From positions 1 through 43,900 of the forward strand of contig JAHFJP010000007.1 of assembly GCA_023245765.1 (NCBI GenBank): 43,900 nucleotides of DNA, given 5' to 3'. This document shows positions 1-7,584 of this stretch, piece by piece. The position numbers and the translations under genes were made by a program. How positions within the stretch are numbered: the first letter of the stretch is position 1; every line of letters starts with the position of its first letter. Origin of the DNA: Candidatus Peribacteria bacterium. Its GTDB lineage: Bacteria > Patescibacteriota > Gracilibacteria > Peribacterales > Peribacteraceae. The notes beneath the pieces were generated by a model. That model searched no databases. It had not been told where the DNA came from and saw nothing but the letters and a program-made list of their open reading frames with translations.

Positions 1-119
1 ACATCTACACATTCGACGCACAGGGAAACATCACGAAGCGGGAAGTGCGACAAATTCCCGGAATCGTCACCAAAGGCGCCTCGCAGACCGAAACGACGGT
101 GGAAAAAGGGAGAGTGTGA
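1..119 (+). CDS. 3' end of an unidentified protein (partial)
   Basis: The reading frame starting at base 3 is open from the window edge to a TGA at 117-119. It encodes about 38 residues ending in TETTVEKGRV. The tail is polar (for example FDAQGNITKREV), like the C-terminus of a secreted or surface protein, but the family cannot be named from this fragment. Only the last codons are visible and the start lies outside the window. A 22-codon ORF begins in the overlapping TGATG at 119 but is too short to call. Confidence 0.5.
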   Translation, partial: IYTFDAQGNITKREVRQIPGIVTKGASQTETTVEKGRV

Positions 120-164
120 TGTCTCACGATGCCTGGGCTGCCGGTTCCGAAGGAAATGACGTGA

Positions 165-518
165 TTAAAAATCTTTTTTCAATGTGACGTCGCCGCGGAA
201 AGCTTCTTCTAGTGTAGCGTTTATTTTTTTGGCGACTGCATCGGTCACATTAACTCTGTGAAGTCCGACCGAGCTCACATCTTTGAATGGAACGAGGGAA
301 GGCTGCAAAAGCCCGTTCATGTCGAGCAGCACCGTGGCACGTCCACGCAGTGCATGAGACTTGTCTACCGTTAATTTGTCCGTGCATCCGTCATGGATAG
401 GATGTGCGGAGATTTCGAGAATCCAAGAATGCGCGTCAGTGGGAATAAGAACCATAAGGTCAGGTATGGTATTCCGCTCTATCAAGCCGTCAATGGGGTT
501 TAGGGCTCGTGTCATCAT
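165..518 (-). CDS. hypothetical protein
   Basis: An ORF of 117 codons from ATG 518 to TAA 165. I prefer ATG 518 (start MMTRALNP) over the longer ATG 566 because GGAG lies about 6 nt upstream, one of few Shine-Dalgarno-like sites in the window. The shorter form also overlaps the divergent epimerase gene by only 10 bp. The protein is soluble, with no signal peptide or membrane segment. Its composition looks like a real protein, but I recognise no family. Confidence 0.5.
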   Translation of the reverse strand: MMTRALNPIDGLIERNTIPDLMVLIPTDAHSWILEISAHPIHDGCTDKLTVDKSHALRGRATVLLDMNGLLQPSLVPFKDVSSVGLHRVNVTDAVAKKINATLEEAFRGDVTLKKDF

Positions 519-1915
519 CACCGCTCCGGTATGCTCAAAAGGTGCAAGAGATCGTGTACCGCTCACCGGCTTTCTTGGACGAGGTTGCGTCCCATAAGGA
601 CAAGCACGTTCACTTGATCCTCATTGCGACCAAGCCCGACATCATCAAGCAGGTTCCTCTCTATAGGGAGCTTCAGAAAAGAGGTCATTGCGTTGTACTC
701 GGGCACACAGGACAACATTATGATGAGAATCTGAGCGGCGGGATGCTCAAGGAGTTTGGCGTGCAGCCGGACTTCAACCTCAACGTCCGTGGCACGATGT
801 ACGAAGTCGTCAGTCAGATCATCGGGCGGCTTGGGTACGTCATCGGTGAGTTGAAGAAGAGGGGAAAGGTCGTCATCCCCTACGTGCATGGCGACACGAC
901 GACGGCGATGGCGGCGAGCAACGCGGGATTCTGTCATCAGTTTGCGTCTGTTCACGTTGAGGCTGGTATACGAACCCTCACGCCAAATTATGCATTGTTT
1001 CCTGCCCTCACCCCGCACCAGTCGCTTCGCTCCGGTGCGGGGCAGGCCCCCAGCTCGAAAGGGGGGCAGTTTGACGTGAAAGCGTGGCATCACTTTCTTC
1101 AAGATCGCAAGAATTGGGAACGCGGATCACTCGAGCCCTACCCGGAACAGTTCAACACGCGGTGCAGTGAGGCTGCAACGGGGATTCATCTGGCTCCGGT
1201 TGAACTTGATCGCGAGTTCATGCTCAGTGAAGGCTTCCCCGATGACCGGATTTTCGTTGTCGGCAATTCCGTTGTCGACGCCACGATGGAGGCGATGGAG
1301 CGGATCGATCAATCAACGGTCTTTGATCGTCATTCGACTCTCAAGGATGGAGATTTTGTCCGTTTTTGCATCCATCGTCGGGAGAACTGTCTGAGCGAGA
1401 AGCGCTTCCGCGCGATCTACGGTGCGATGAAGGGATTGGTCGAAGACGGGAGAAAGGTTCTGCTGATTTCGATGATCCAAACGGAGGCCGCATTCGAGCG
1501 GTTTGGGCTCAAAGACGAAGTCAAAGCTCTCGCGAAGTCGCATCCGAACTTCATCTACTCCCCCGTGTGGGCAGAGTACGTCGACGTTGTCGCTGCGATG
1601 AGTAAAGCCGCCGTCTGCGCGACGGATTCGGGCTCGATGCAGGAGGAAATGAACGCGATGAGCATTCCGTGCGTCACACTGCGGTTCGGATCCGATCGCA
1701 GCGAGTCGATCCTGTGCGGCGGCAACATCATCGCGCCGCCGGTGGATGCAGGCATCATCAAGAAGATCATCGAATTTGCTTGGGATAATAAGCAGATGCG
1801 CAAAGCACCGAAAATTTACGGCAAGGATGTCTCAAAAAAGTGCATTGATGTCATCGAGAAGGTTCTGAAAGAAGGGGATCCGTTCAGGAATGAGGAGGGG
1901 AGGTTGCGGCTCTGA
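509..1915 (+). CDS. wecB: UDP-N-acetylglucosamine 2-epimerase (non-hydrolysing), with inserts
   Basis: Predicted to interconvert UDP-GlcNAc and UDP-ManNAc for surface glycans. Family motifs are visible: VHGDTTTAMAA, HVEAGIRT, the HRREN block, and TDSGSMQEE followed by VTLRFGSDRSES in the UDP-binding C-terminal half. At 468 aa it is longer than the usual ~370. There is an N-terminal extension of about 30 residues before the first Rossmann strand. An insert of about 45 residues lies between HVEAGIRT and EPYPEQFN, where the family normally runs on directly. Part of that insert (1001-1067) is translated hairpin repeat DNA also found intergenically at 34459-34530. The GTG start at 509 has no clear ribosome-binding site, so the exact N-terminus is uncertain. 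It is followed by an O-antigen-ligase-like gene, which fits a glycan cluster. Confidence 0.87.
   Translation: MSSSPLRYAQKVQEIVYRSPAFLDEVASHKDKHVHLILIATKPDIIKQVPLYRELQKRGHCVVLGHTGQHYDENLSGGMLKEFGVQPDFNLNVRGTMYEVVSQIIGRLGYVIGELKKRGKVVIPYVHGDTTTAMAASNAGFCHQFASVHVEAGIRTLTPNYALFPALTPHQSLRSGAGQAPSSKGGQFDVKAWHHFLQDRKNWERGSLEPYPEQFNTRCSEAATGIHLAPVELDREFMLSEGFPDDRIFVVGNSVVDATMEAMERIDQSTVFDRHSTLKDGDFVRFCIHRRENCLSEKRFRAIYGAMKGLVEDGRKVLLISMIQTEAAFERFGLKDEVKALAKSHPNFIYSPVWAEYVDVVAAMSKAAVCATDSGSMQEEMNAMSIPCVTLRFGSDRSESILCGGNIIAPPVDAGIIKKIIEFAWDNKQMRKAPKIYGKDVSKKCIDVIEKVLKEGDPFRNEEGRLRL
1001..1067. repeat. hairpin repeat inside wecB (type B)
   Basis: Starts CCTGCCCTCACCCCGCACC, has a CCGCACC/GGTGCGG stem, and is followed by a second stem CCCCC...GGGGG. 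The opening and stem match the intergenic copy at 34459-34530. It is read through in frame (ALTPHQSLRSGAGQAP) within the epimerase. Confidence 0.75.
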
Positions 1916-1917
1916 AT

Positions 1918-1996
1918 GGAAAATTAAAAGTGAAAAGTGAAAAATGTACTCTATACTCAGGTCCAACGTTCAATTTTTCACTTTTCACTTTTCTCT
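1918..1996. repeat. 7-bp tandem repeat, inverted arms
   Basis: The left arm is heptamers of TAAAAGT/GAAAAGT/GAAAAAT (about 1923-1945). The right arm is the complementary CACTTTT units (about 1970-1992). A spacer containing TATACT separates them. The element fills the wecB to O-antigen-ligase gap and may form a long stem. Confidence 0.7.
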
Positions 1997-3439
1997 GTGC
2001 AACGTTTCCGTGAACAACTGACACTCGTTCTCATCGCCCTCCTCCCGTTCCACGCTCTCCTCGTGACGGTGGGGACGAAATTCCTGCTCGGTCCAGGTCA
2101 CGCACCAATGCCAGCACTCGCGATCTGGAAAGAGATACTCTTAGGCCCAATACTTCTCTTTAGCTCAGGAGAGATCTTCATGAGAGTGAAAAGTGAAAAG
2201 TTAAAAGTGAAAAATATTTTTTTAATAGATTTGATTGATGTTTTTATCCTCATACTCATTGGAATTGGGATCACGCTCTTCTTCTACCGCCCCTGGATGA
2301 CGACGACTGGGTTGGTGCTCGGATTCAAATACGATTTTATTCCTCTCATTGCGTTTCTGGTACTGCGGAGAGTCCAATGGTCTGATCAATTCCGTGCGCG
2401 CGCCGAAGGCGCGCTCCTGTGGGTGGCCGGAATTGTCGCGCTTTATGGCATCCTCACGGTCTTCGCTCCCAAAGGGTACTTCCGCCTTCTCGGCTACAGC
2501 GACGCACATTCGTTGTATCTACCCAATGGTCCGCTCGCGGCGTTCCAGCAAATCAGTGGCAGCGCAATCCGGCGGGTGCAGAGTACGTTCAGCGGACCAA
2601 ATCAATTTGGCATTTGGTTATTGATTCCTCTGAGCATCCTCGCGACACGAATTTTTCAGTCAAAAAAATTCAAGAAGCATGAATCAAGAATTTTGATGAT
2701 GTTCGGTGTCTGTCTCATTGTTGCATTGATGCTTACCTTCTCGCGCTCTGCGTGGATCGGCGCCTTTGTGATCGCTGCTGTTGTCGGTTCGAAACATCTC
2801 CCCCGACGTGTGTTCCGCGATGCACTCATCGGAATCGTCTCGATCCTTGCCATTGCCGGAGTCGCGGCATCCCTCATCGCCCCGTCGGTCTTCCTGCGCG
2901 CGACCTCCACGCGCGAGCACATCGTCCGGCCGCTGAAGGCCATCCACGAGATGATCCGCTATCCGCTGGGCATGGGTCTGGGTGCGGCTGGGCCCGCCGC
3001 CAACCGCACGCATGAGCCATGCGTGTTCCTAGAGCCAGGGAATGATCCTTCGTGGGCGAAGAATGCCCCGACACTTTGCGTCTTTGTGGGGCAAACGCAG
3101 GTACAGCCGGCGAATCATCACTGCGACTGTGCCCTGCTGCCCGAGAGCTGGTATCTCCAAGTCGGCGTCGAAATGGGAGTGCTCGGCTTTCTTTTGTACA
3201 TATGTTTGGTGGGAGTTGTGCTGAGCCGACTTGCAGTGAAAAGTGATCCTTCGTCAGGCTCAGGATTAAAAGTGAAAAATGGCGAAACCCGAACTTTTCA
3301 CTTTTCATTTTTCACTTTTCTCTTCTTCTTGGGCATCAGCATCGCCGCGTTATTCCTCCATGCCTGGGAAGACGCCGCAGTGGCCTATACGGCATGGGTA
3401 TTCGTAGCATCAAATTTCTCCAAATCTTCCTCCGTTTGA
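1997..3439 (+). CDS. O-antigen ligase / polymerase-like membrane protein (Wzy_C family)
   Basis: Polytopic inner-membrane protein of about 480 residues with many hydrophobic segments. The Wzy_C/WaaL-type signature is present: STFSGPNQFGIWL, then LTFSRSAWIG, and after a long extracytoplasmic loop LLPESWYLQVGVEMGVLGF. Such proteins join or polymerise lipid-linked glycans outside the membrane, and the wecB gene upstream agrees. The ORF can be extended to GTG 1937, but those 20 codons are translated repeat, so GTG 1997 is preferred. Two repeat-derived inserts lie in the gene. RVKSEKLKVKN is at about 2187-2220. A complete left-plus-right repeat element with VKSDPSSGSGLKVKN is at 3235-3323. The 3' end overlaps the convergent gene by 55 bp. 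Confidence 0.8.
   Translation: MQRFREQLTLVLIALLPFHALLVTVGTKFLLGPGHAPMPALAIWKEILLGPILLFSSGEIFMRVKSEKLKVKNIFLIDLIDVFILILIGIGITLFFYRPWMTTTGLVLGFKYDFIPLIAFLVLRRVQWSDQFRARAEGALLWVAGIVALYGILTVFAPKGYFRLLGYSDAHSLYLPNGPLAAFQQISGSAIRRVQSTFSGPNQFGIWLLIPLSILATRIFQSKKFKKHESRILMMFGVCLIVALMLTFSRSAWIGAFVIAAVVGSKHLPRRVFRDALIGIVSILAIAGVAASLIAPSVFLRATSTREHIVRPLKAIHEMIRYPLGMGLGAAGPAANRTHEPCVFLEPGNDPSWAKNAPTLCVFVGQTQVQPANHHCDCALLPESWYLQVGVEMGVLGFLLYICLVGVVLSRLAVKSDPSSGSGLKVKNGETRTFHFSFFTFLFFLGISIAALFLHAWEDAAVAYTAWVFVASNFSKSSSV
3235..3323. repeat. heptamer plus TTCGTCAGGCTCAGGAT repeat inside the O-antigen-ligase-like gene
   Basis: GAAAAGT heptamers flank a TCCTTCGTCAGGCTCAGGAT core, and an inverted heptamer arm follows. 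Bases 3235-3278 are identical over 44 bp to 6693-6736 inside guaA. The element is translated in frame in both genes. Confidence 0.85.
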
Positions 3440-3843
3440 GCCAGTTGCAGAGTATGTTTCCAATCAAGTGCATCAATGATTCCCGGATGATTAGGGAATG
3501 TCTCCAGAGCCATTTGCATGAGTCTGTTATTGCACCGAATGTGCAGAATTGTTTTAATGACGGGATCGTGTAGCAAGTCCTGCTTTTTCGGGAGAAGCCG
3601 GCGAAATTCACGCATGTCCGTAAGGATTGTGAGAGTCGTTGCAGCGCCAAGTGCCATCGTTACATTGTTATCCACCACGTCTCGTACATTTTCTATGACG
3701 CGCAGCAGAGCTATTTTGAACTGAACCAGATTGGCAACTTTCACGGCTCCAGGTGCTTCCAGGTCAGCAACGATTCTCTCCGGCTTCGTTGCCTGTTCGA
3801 TCGCCGCACAGAGCGCGCCAGTGCTGAGGATAATGTTGCGCAT
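3385..3843 (-). CDS. hypothetical protein
   Basis: 152 residues, helical and soluble, last gene of a three-gene minus-strand run (5668 to 3385). It may be expressed separately, because TACTCT lies 8 nt before the ATG. I recognise no family. Features are a small-residue-rich helix (NNVTMALGAATTLTI) followed by a charged segment (MREFRRLLPKKQDLL). The 3' end overlaps the O-antigen-ligase-like gene by 55 bp, in antisense. Confidence 0.6.
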   Translation of the reverse strand: MRNIILSTGALCAAIEQATKPERIVADLEAPGAVKVANLVQFKIALLRVIENVRDVVDNNVTMALGAATTLTILTDMREFRRLLPKKQDLLHDPVIKTILHIRCNNRLMQMALETFPNHPGIIDALDWKHTLQLAQTEEDLEKFDATNTHAV

Positions 3844-3866
3844 GAGATCAGAGAGTAAAGAAGCAA

Positions 3867-4733
3867 TTATGAAGATTCCTCTAATTTCTTGGCTAAATCA
3901 CCCAATTCCATTTGGGCATTGGTAAGCAGGAACCGGGCGCGGGAGCCGGGGAACTCGTCGCGGACGGCCACGCGCACGCCTGACCGCGCCTGCCAGGCAG
4001 TGATATAGAGCCGAACAAGCGCCTTCAGCTCGTCTGCACGTTTGACATTATTCTCTTGCGCAGCCGCGAAGCGCCTTTTCGCATGCGTGCGAAACTGCTG
4101 CGGAGGCATTGTTTGTTCGGCCGCACGGTACCTTTTATTTTGCTCATCCGACCACGCGTTCCTCATCAAATGTCGGACAAGGAGATGATATTGTCCGATG
4201 AATTCCTTCACGAATTTCCGTTGTGGCTCGAGGAATACCGATGGCAGACTCTCAATGGCATCGAGATCGGTGTATTCCATCAAAATCTCGGTCAGCCCTT
4301 CCAGATCAGCATGGATGGAGAGGAAAGGATTGTTAATGAAGAGCAGTTTTTGCGCTTTTTCATCCTTCACCAGTGCCGAAATCCGGAAGATTGTTTCCGC
4401 ATCGTGTTTCATCGCTTCGCCGAGCTCTTTCGCTTCGATCGTATCAGGGTCCCACTCATTGACCGTCTCGGACCATTTGTCCAGCCGACGTTCGATATCG
4501 GCATGAGCATTGAGCAGATCTCGATGTCTGCGGATGATTCGCTTGTTTATTTCGAGGTTCATGATCACGTCCAGCGCATTCGATGCGCCGCAGGAAATGC
4601 GATGCAGATCGCGCGCAAGTGCGATCGCTTCCCCTGAATTTTCTACGGCTTGGCTTTTGGACTGTACATATGTTGTGTAGTAATCCGCGAGATCGCAGAC
4701 AGATCGTTCCAGTGGTTGCGCGAAGCCGTTCAT
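3867..4733 (-). CDS. hypothetical helical protein
   Basis: 288 residues, rich in Glu, Lys, Arg and Leu, predicted mainly alpha-helical, with no signal peptide or membrane segment. Its ATG overlaps the stop of the upstream gene by 4 bp (4730-4733), so the two are translationally coupled. No family recognised. It resembles neighbours only in style: long helices and no obvious active-site motif. Confidence 0.65.
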   Translation of the reverse strand: MNGFAQPLERSVCDLADYYTTYVQSKSQAVENSGEAIALARDLHRISCGASNALDVIMNLEINKRIIRRHRDLLNAHADIERRLDKWSETVNEWDPDTIEAKELGEAMKHDAETIFRISALVKDEKAQKLLFINNPFLSIHADLEGLTEILMEYTDLDAIESLPSVFLEPQRKFVKEFIGQYHLLVRHLMRNAWSDEQNKRYRAAEQTMPPQQFRTHAKRRFAAAQENNVKRADELKALVRLYITAWQARSGVRVAVRDEFPGSRARFLLTNAQMELGDLAKKLEESS

Positions 4734-5668
4734 ACATCAGAGGGTGTTACATGATATCCCGATTCAACAACTTCCTGATCAGGAATATCCATCAGCATCA
4801 ACGAAATCCGGAAATCATGGATGATGTTGTCGGGGTCCTTTCTCTCCAGAACATCCAACGCGTTCAGAGTGCGACCAATTTGATTAATTCCCTGAGCGAT
4901 CAGATTGCTGCAGTATCGCCGGTTCACGCTCTGTGACTTTGCCTGAACATTTCCCACAATACTGAATAGTTCATACAACATTTGCGATCGTAATTCTGCT
5001 TGCAGTCGTACGAAATAGGGCTGGTCTCCCTGTATCTGCTCTTGAATCGTCAACATTTCCGCCTGAGAGCAACGGGCAATGATTTCGATGTTCCTCGCGG
5101 CAGCGATTTCCATTGCAGTCGGCTCGCGATCAATGTCTTGTCGATCGGCCTGTTCCCGGCACAGGCACAACAGGCAGTCCATCCATTCGCGCTGCATTCG
5201 CTTTGGAGATTCTGTCAGCGTCGTCTCCTTGTTCGCCTCTGCCTTGGCGTATTGTGAGTATTGCAACACGGGATCCTGCAGGATTTTCTCCAAATCCTGG
5301 AGCTCCATGAATTTATCTGCCAGTGTCCCTTCTTCTCCTTTTGTCAGTGGGATGTTTTCTCGGTCGAGCAATTTGCGGTACATCTCCATGAGCGCCCTTT
5401 TTCGGTCCGATCGTTCTTGTCCATCCTTCTTCCCGTTGCCTTGAAGATATGTTCTGAGAACGTCTACTTCTTTGGAGATTGCAATGGAAAAATCCAACCC
5501 CCGATGCGTGAGCACATGCATTTGTATACTTTGAAACCGATGAATGCGTCCGATGGCTTCATGAGTATCCAACCGTGAAAAATTTGCAGCCAATCCATCG
5601 ATACCAGACATGGCTCTTTGTTCCTGCGCCCATCCGAGGTAATTGTGCGTTATGCACTCACCAGACAT
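4730..5668 (-). CDS. hypothetical helical protein, first gene of a three-gene operon
   Basis: 312 residues, highly charged and helical, with a Cys-rich stretch DCLLCLCREQ in the middle. No signal peptide or membrane segment, and no family recognised. A TTGACT - 16 bp - TTAAAA promoter ends 7 nt before the ATG. The second gene overlaps its stop by 4 bp, which supports a shared function. A later in-frame ATG (MSGIDGLAAN) is possible but would lose the promoter-to-start spacing seen elsewhere in the window. Confidence 0.65.
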   Translation of the reverse strand: MSGECITHNYLGWAQEQRAMSGIDGLAANFSRLDTHEAIGRIHRFQSIQMHVLTHRGLDFSIAISKEVDVLRTYLQGNGKKDGQERSDRKRALMEMYRKLLDRENIPLTKGEEGTLADKFMELQDLEKILQDPVLQYSQYAKAEANKETTLTESPKRMQREWMDCLLCLCREQADRQDIDREPTAMEIAAARNIEIIARCSQAEMLTIQEQIQGDQPYFVRLQAELRSQMLYELFSIVGNVQAKSQSVNRRYCSNLIAQGINQIGRTLNALDVLERKDPDNIIHDFRISLMLMDIPDQEVVESGYHVTPSDV

Positions 5669-5675
5669 GATTACT

Positions 5676-5703
5676 TTTTAACATTTTTAATCAATTTAGT
5701 CAA
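5676..5703 (-). promoter_or_regulatory. sigma-70-type promoter for the 5668-3385 operon
   Basis: On the minus strand: -35 TTGACT (5698-5703), 16-bp spacer, -10 TTAAAA (5676-5681), then 7 nt to the ATG at 5668. The transcript would be essentially leaderless. Confidence 0.6.
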
Positions 5704-5730
5704 ATTCTCCCAAAAATCCTTTCTCTTCAC

Positions 5731-5736
5731 TACAAT
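5731..5736 (+). promoter_or_regulatory. -10 box of guaA, leaderless spacing
   Basis: TACAAT followed by CCCTCC and then ATG 5743. The usual start site 7 nt downstream of a -10 box would fall on the A of the ATG. No good -35 is visible. Confidence 0.5.
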
Positions 5737-5742
5737 CCCTCC

Positions 5743-7581
5743 ATGGTACACAAGGGCTCGATCGTCATCCTGGACTTCGGAGGTCAATACGCACATCTCA
5801 TCGCCAACCGTGTCCGACGTCTTGGGGCGTATTCGGAGATCAGAGTCTCAGAAACTCCAGCAAAAGAACTCAAGGGTGCAGCTGGGATCATCCTGAGTGG
5901 CGGACCACAGAGTGTGTACGAAAAGGGAAGTCCGACTGCAGATCACGGCATCTTCGAGCTCGGTATTCCCATCCTCGGCCTCTGCTACGGACATCAGTGG
6001 CTCGCGCATGCGCTCAATGGCAAGGTGAGTCCCGGGAAAACGAAAGAATACGGTCACACGATGATCGAACGTAGCGGCGAGTCGCCCATCTTCAAAGGTC
6101 TTCCGCAGATCATGACCGTCTGGATGTCGCACGGCGACGAAGTCACTCAGCTTCCGAAGGGATTCGTCGCGATGGCAAAGTCATCCGTCTGTTCGGTCGC
6201 TGCGATGGCCAATGAGAGCCGCAAGATCTACGGCCTGCAGTTCCACATCGAAGTGACGCACACGGAGCATGGCATGGAAATGCTCAAGAAGTTTGTCGCT
6301 CTTTGCAAAACGACGCCGTGGAAAATTGATTCGTTCGTCGATTATGTCGGCGGACAGATCAAAGAAGAGGTCGGCAAGTCCAAGAAAGTCTTCATGCTCG
6401 TCTCCGGCGGCGTCGATTCCACGGTCGCATTCACGCTACTCAACAAAGTTCTCGGCCCATCGCGCGTCCAGGGCATGCTCGTCGATACGGGATTGATGCG
6501 CAAGGACGAAGTTGCGCAGATTCGGGCGGCATTCAAGAAGTTGAAGATCAAGAATTTGCATATCGAAGATGCATCGGATGAGTTCTTCAAAAATTTGAAG
6601 GGCGCGACGGATCCGGAGCAGAAGAGGAAGATCATCGGGAGGACGTTTTTGGATGTTCAGCAGCGGGTGAGTGAGAAGATGGGGCTGACGGGAGTGAAAA
6701 GTGATCCTTCGTCAGGCTCAGGATTAAAAGTGAAAAGTGACGAGTGGTTACTCGGTCAAGGCACCATTTATCCCGATACGATCGAAACCGGCGGGTCGCG
6801 GCATGCTGATCAAATCAAAACGCACCACAACCGCGTTGATGCGGTGCAGAAGATGATCGATGCGGGGCAGGTGATCGAGCCGCTCAAGGAGCTCTATAAG
6901 GATGAAGTCCGGATGCTGGGGGAAGAGCTGGGGCTGCCGAAGGAACTTGTGTGGAGGCATCCTTTCCCTGGGCCGGGGTTGGGAGTGAGGATTCTTTGTA
7001 CGAACGAAGTGAAAAGAGAAAAGAGAAAAGTGAAAAGTGATGGAAGTATTTCAGTGCCTCATGAGATCCTCCCCGTTCGCTCTGTCGGAGTTCAGGGAGA
7101 CGGCAGGACATACCGGCATGCAGTTGCGCTCTTTTCACGGCATCCCTGTCACGTGACGCCGGAACATAAGGCATTGGCGACATCGATTCCGAATACCAAT
7201 AAGGAGATCAACCGTGTACTGCTCTGTACATCGCATGATCGCCCGGTGGAATTCACCGTGACGCCGGGGACGGTCACCCGCGAGCGCGCCGAACTTCTGC
7301 GGGAGGCGGACGCCATCGTCAGTGAGGAGATGCGCGCGGCGGATCTCTACGGCGTCATCTGGCAGTTCCCGGTCGTGCTGCTTCCATTTGGAACCAAGAA
7401 AGGAGGTCAGTCGATCGTCCTCCGTCCGATTGTCAGTGTCGACGCCATGACGGCGAATGCATATCTACTTGAACAGAGTGTTCTCGAAACAATCACCCGC
7501 CGGATTCTCGATCTCAAAGGTATCGATGCGGTGTTCCTGGATCTCACGAATAAGCCGCCGGGAACAATTGAGTGGGAGTGA
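5743..7581 (+). CDS. guaA: GMP synthase (glutamine-hydrolysing), long form
   Basis: Converts XMP to GMP using glutamine and ATP. The N-terminal class I amidotransferase has Cys81 in GLCYGHQ and the His/Glu pair in GLQFHIEVTH (usually FHPE). The ATP pyrophosphatase loop is VSGGVDSTVAF. Then come GQGTIYPDTIE, HPFPGPGLGVRILC and the C-terminal KPPGTIEWE. At 612 aa it exceeds the ~515-525 of most bacterial enzymes. After HPFPGPGLGVRI there is an extra LPVRSVGVQGDGRTY segment before the final dimerisation segment, as in eukaryotic-type GMP synthetase with a duplicated dimerisation domain. Two repeat-derived inserts are also present: VKSDPSSGSGLKVKSD (6693-6741) and EVKREKRKVKSDG (7006-7043). Confidence 0.95.
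   Translation: MVHKGSIVILDFGGQYAHLIANRVRRLGAYSEIRVSETPAKELKGAAGIILSGGPQSVYEKGSPTADHGIFELGIPILGLCYGHQWLAHALNGKVSPGKTKEYGHTMIERSGESPIFKGLPQIMTVWMSHGDEVTQLPKGFVAMAKSSVCSVAAMANESRKIYGLQFHIEVTHTEHGMEMLKKFVALCKTTPWKIDSFVDYVGGQIKEEVGKSKKVFMLVSGGVDSTVAFTLLNKVLGPSRVQGMLVDTGLMRKDEVAQIRAAFKKLKIKNLHIEDASDEFFKNLKGATDPEQKRKIIGRTFLDVQQRVSEKMGLTGVKSDPSSGSGLKVKSDEWLLGQGTIYPDTIETGGSRHADQIKTHHNRVDAVQKMIDAGQVIEPLKELYKDEVRMLGEELGLPKELVWRHPFPGPGLGVRILCTNEVKREKRKVKSDGSISVPHEILPVRSVGVQGDGRTYRHAVALFSRHPCHVTPEHKALATSIPNTNKEINRVLLCTSHDRPVEFTVTPGTVTRERAELLREADAIVSEEMRAADLYGVIWQFPVVLLPFGTKKGGQSIVLRPIVSVDAMTANAYLLEQSVLETITRRILDLKGIDAVFLDLTNKPPGTIEWE
6693..6741. repeat. heptamer plus TTCGTCAGGCTCAGGAT repeat inside guaA
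   Basis: 44 bp (6693-6736) identical to 3235-3278 in the O-antigen-ligase-like gene. It is translated in the same frame in both, giving VKSDPSSGSGLKVK. It lies between the FLDVQQRVSEKM helix and the conserved WLLGQGTIYPD strand. Confidence 0.9.
7006..7043. repeat. GAAAAGA/GAAAAGT heptamer array inside guaA
   Basis: About five heptamers, read in frame as EVKREKRKVKSDG just after the conserved GLGVRILC motif. Confidence 0.8.
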
Positions 7582-7584
7582 CAT

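Noticed and set aside
119-187. 22-codon ORF starting in a TGATG overlap with the partial first gene
   Set aside because: Too short, no family, and it ends inside the opposite-strand gene; chance overlap is likely.
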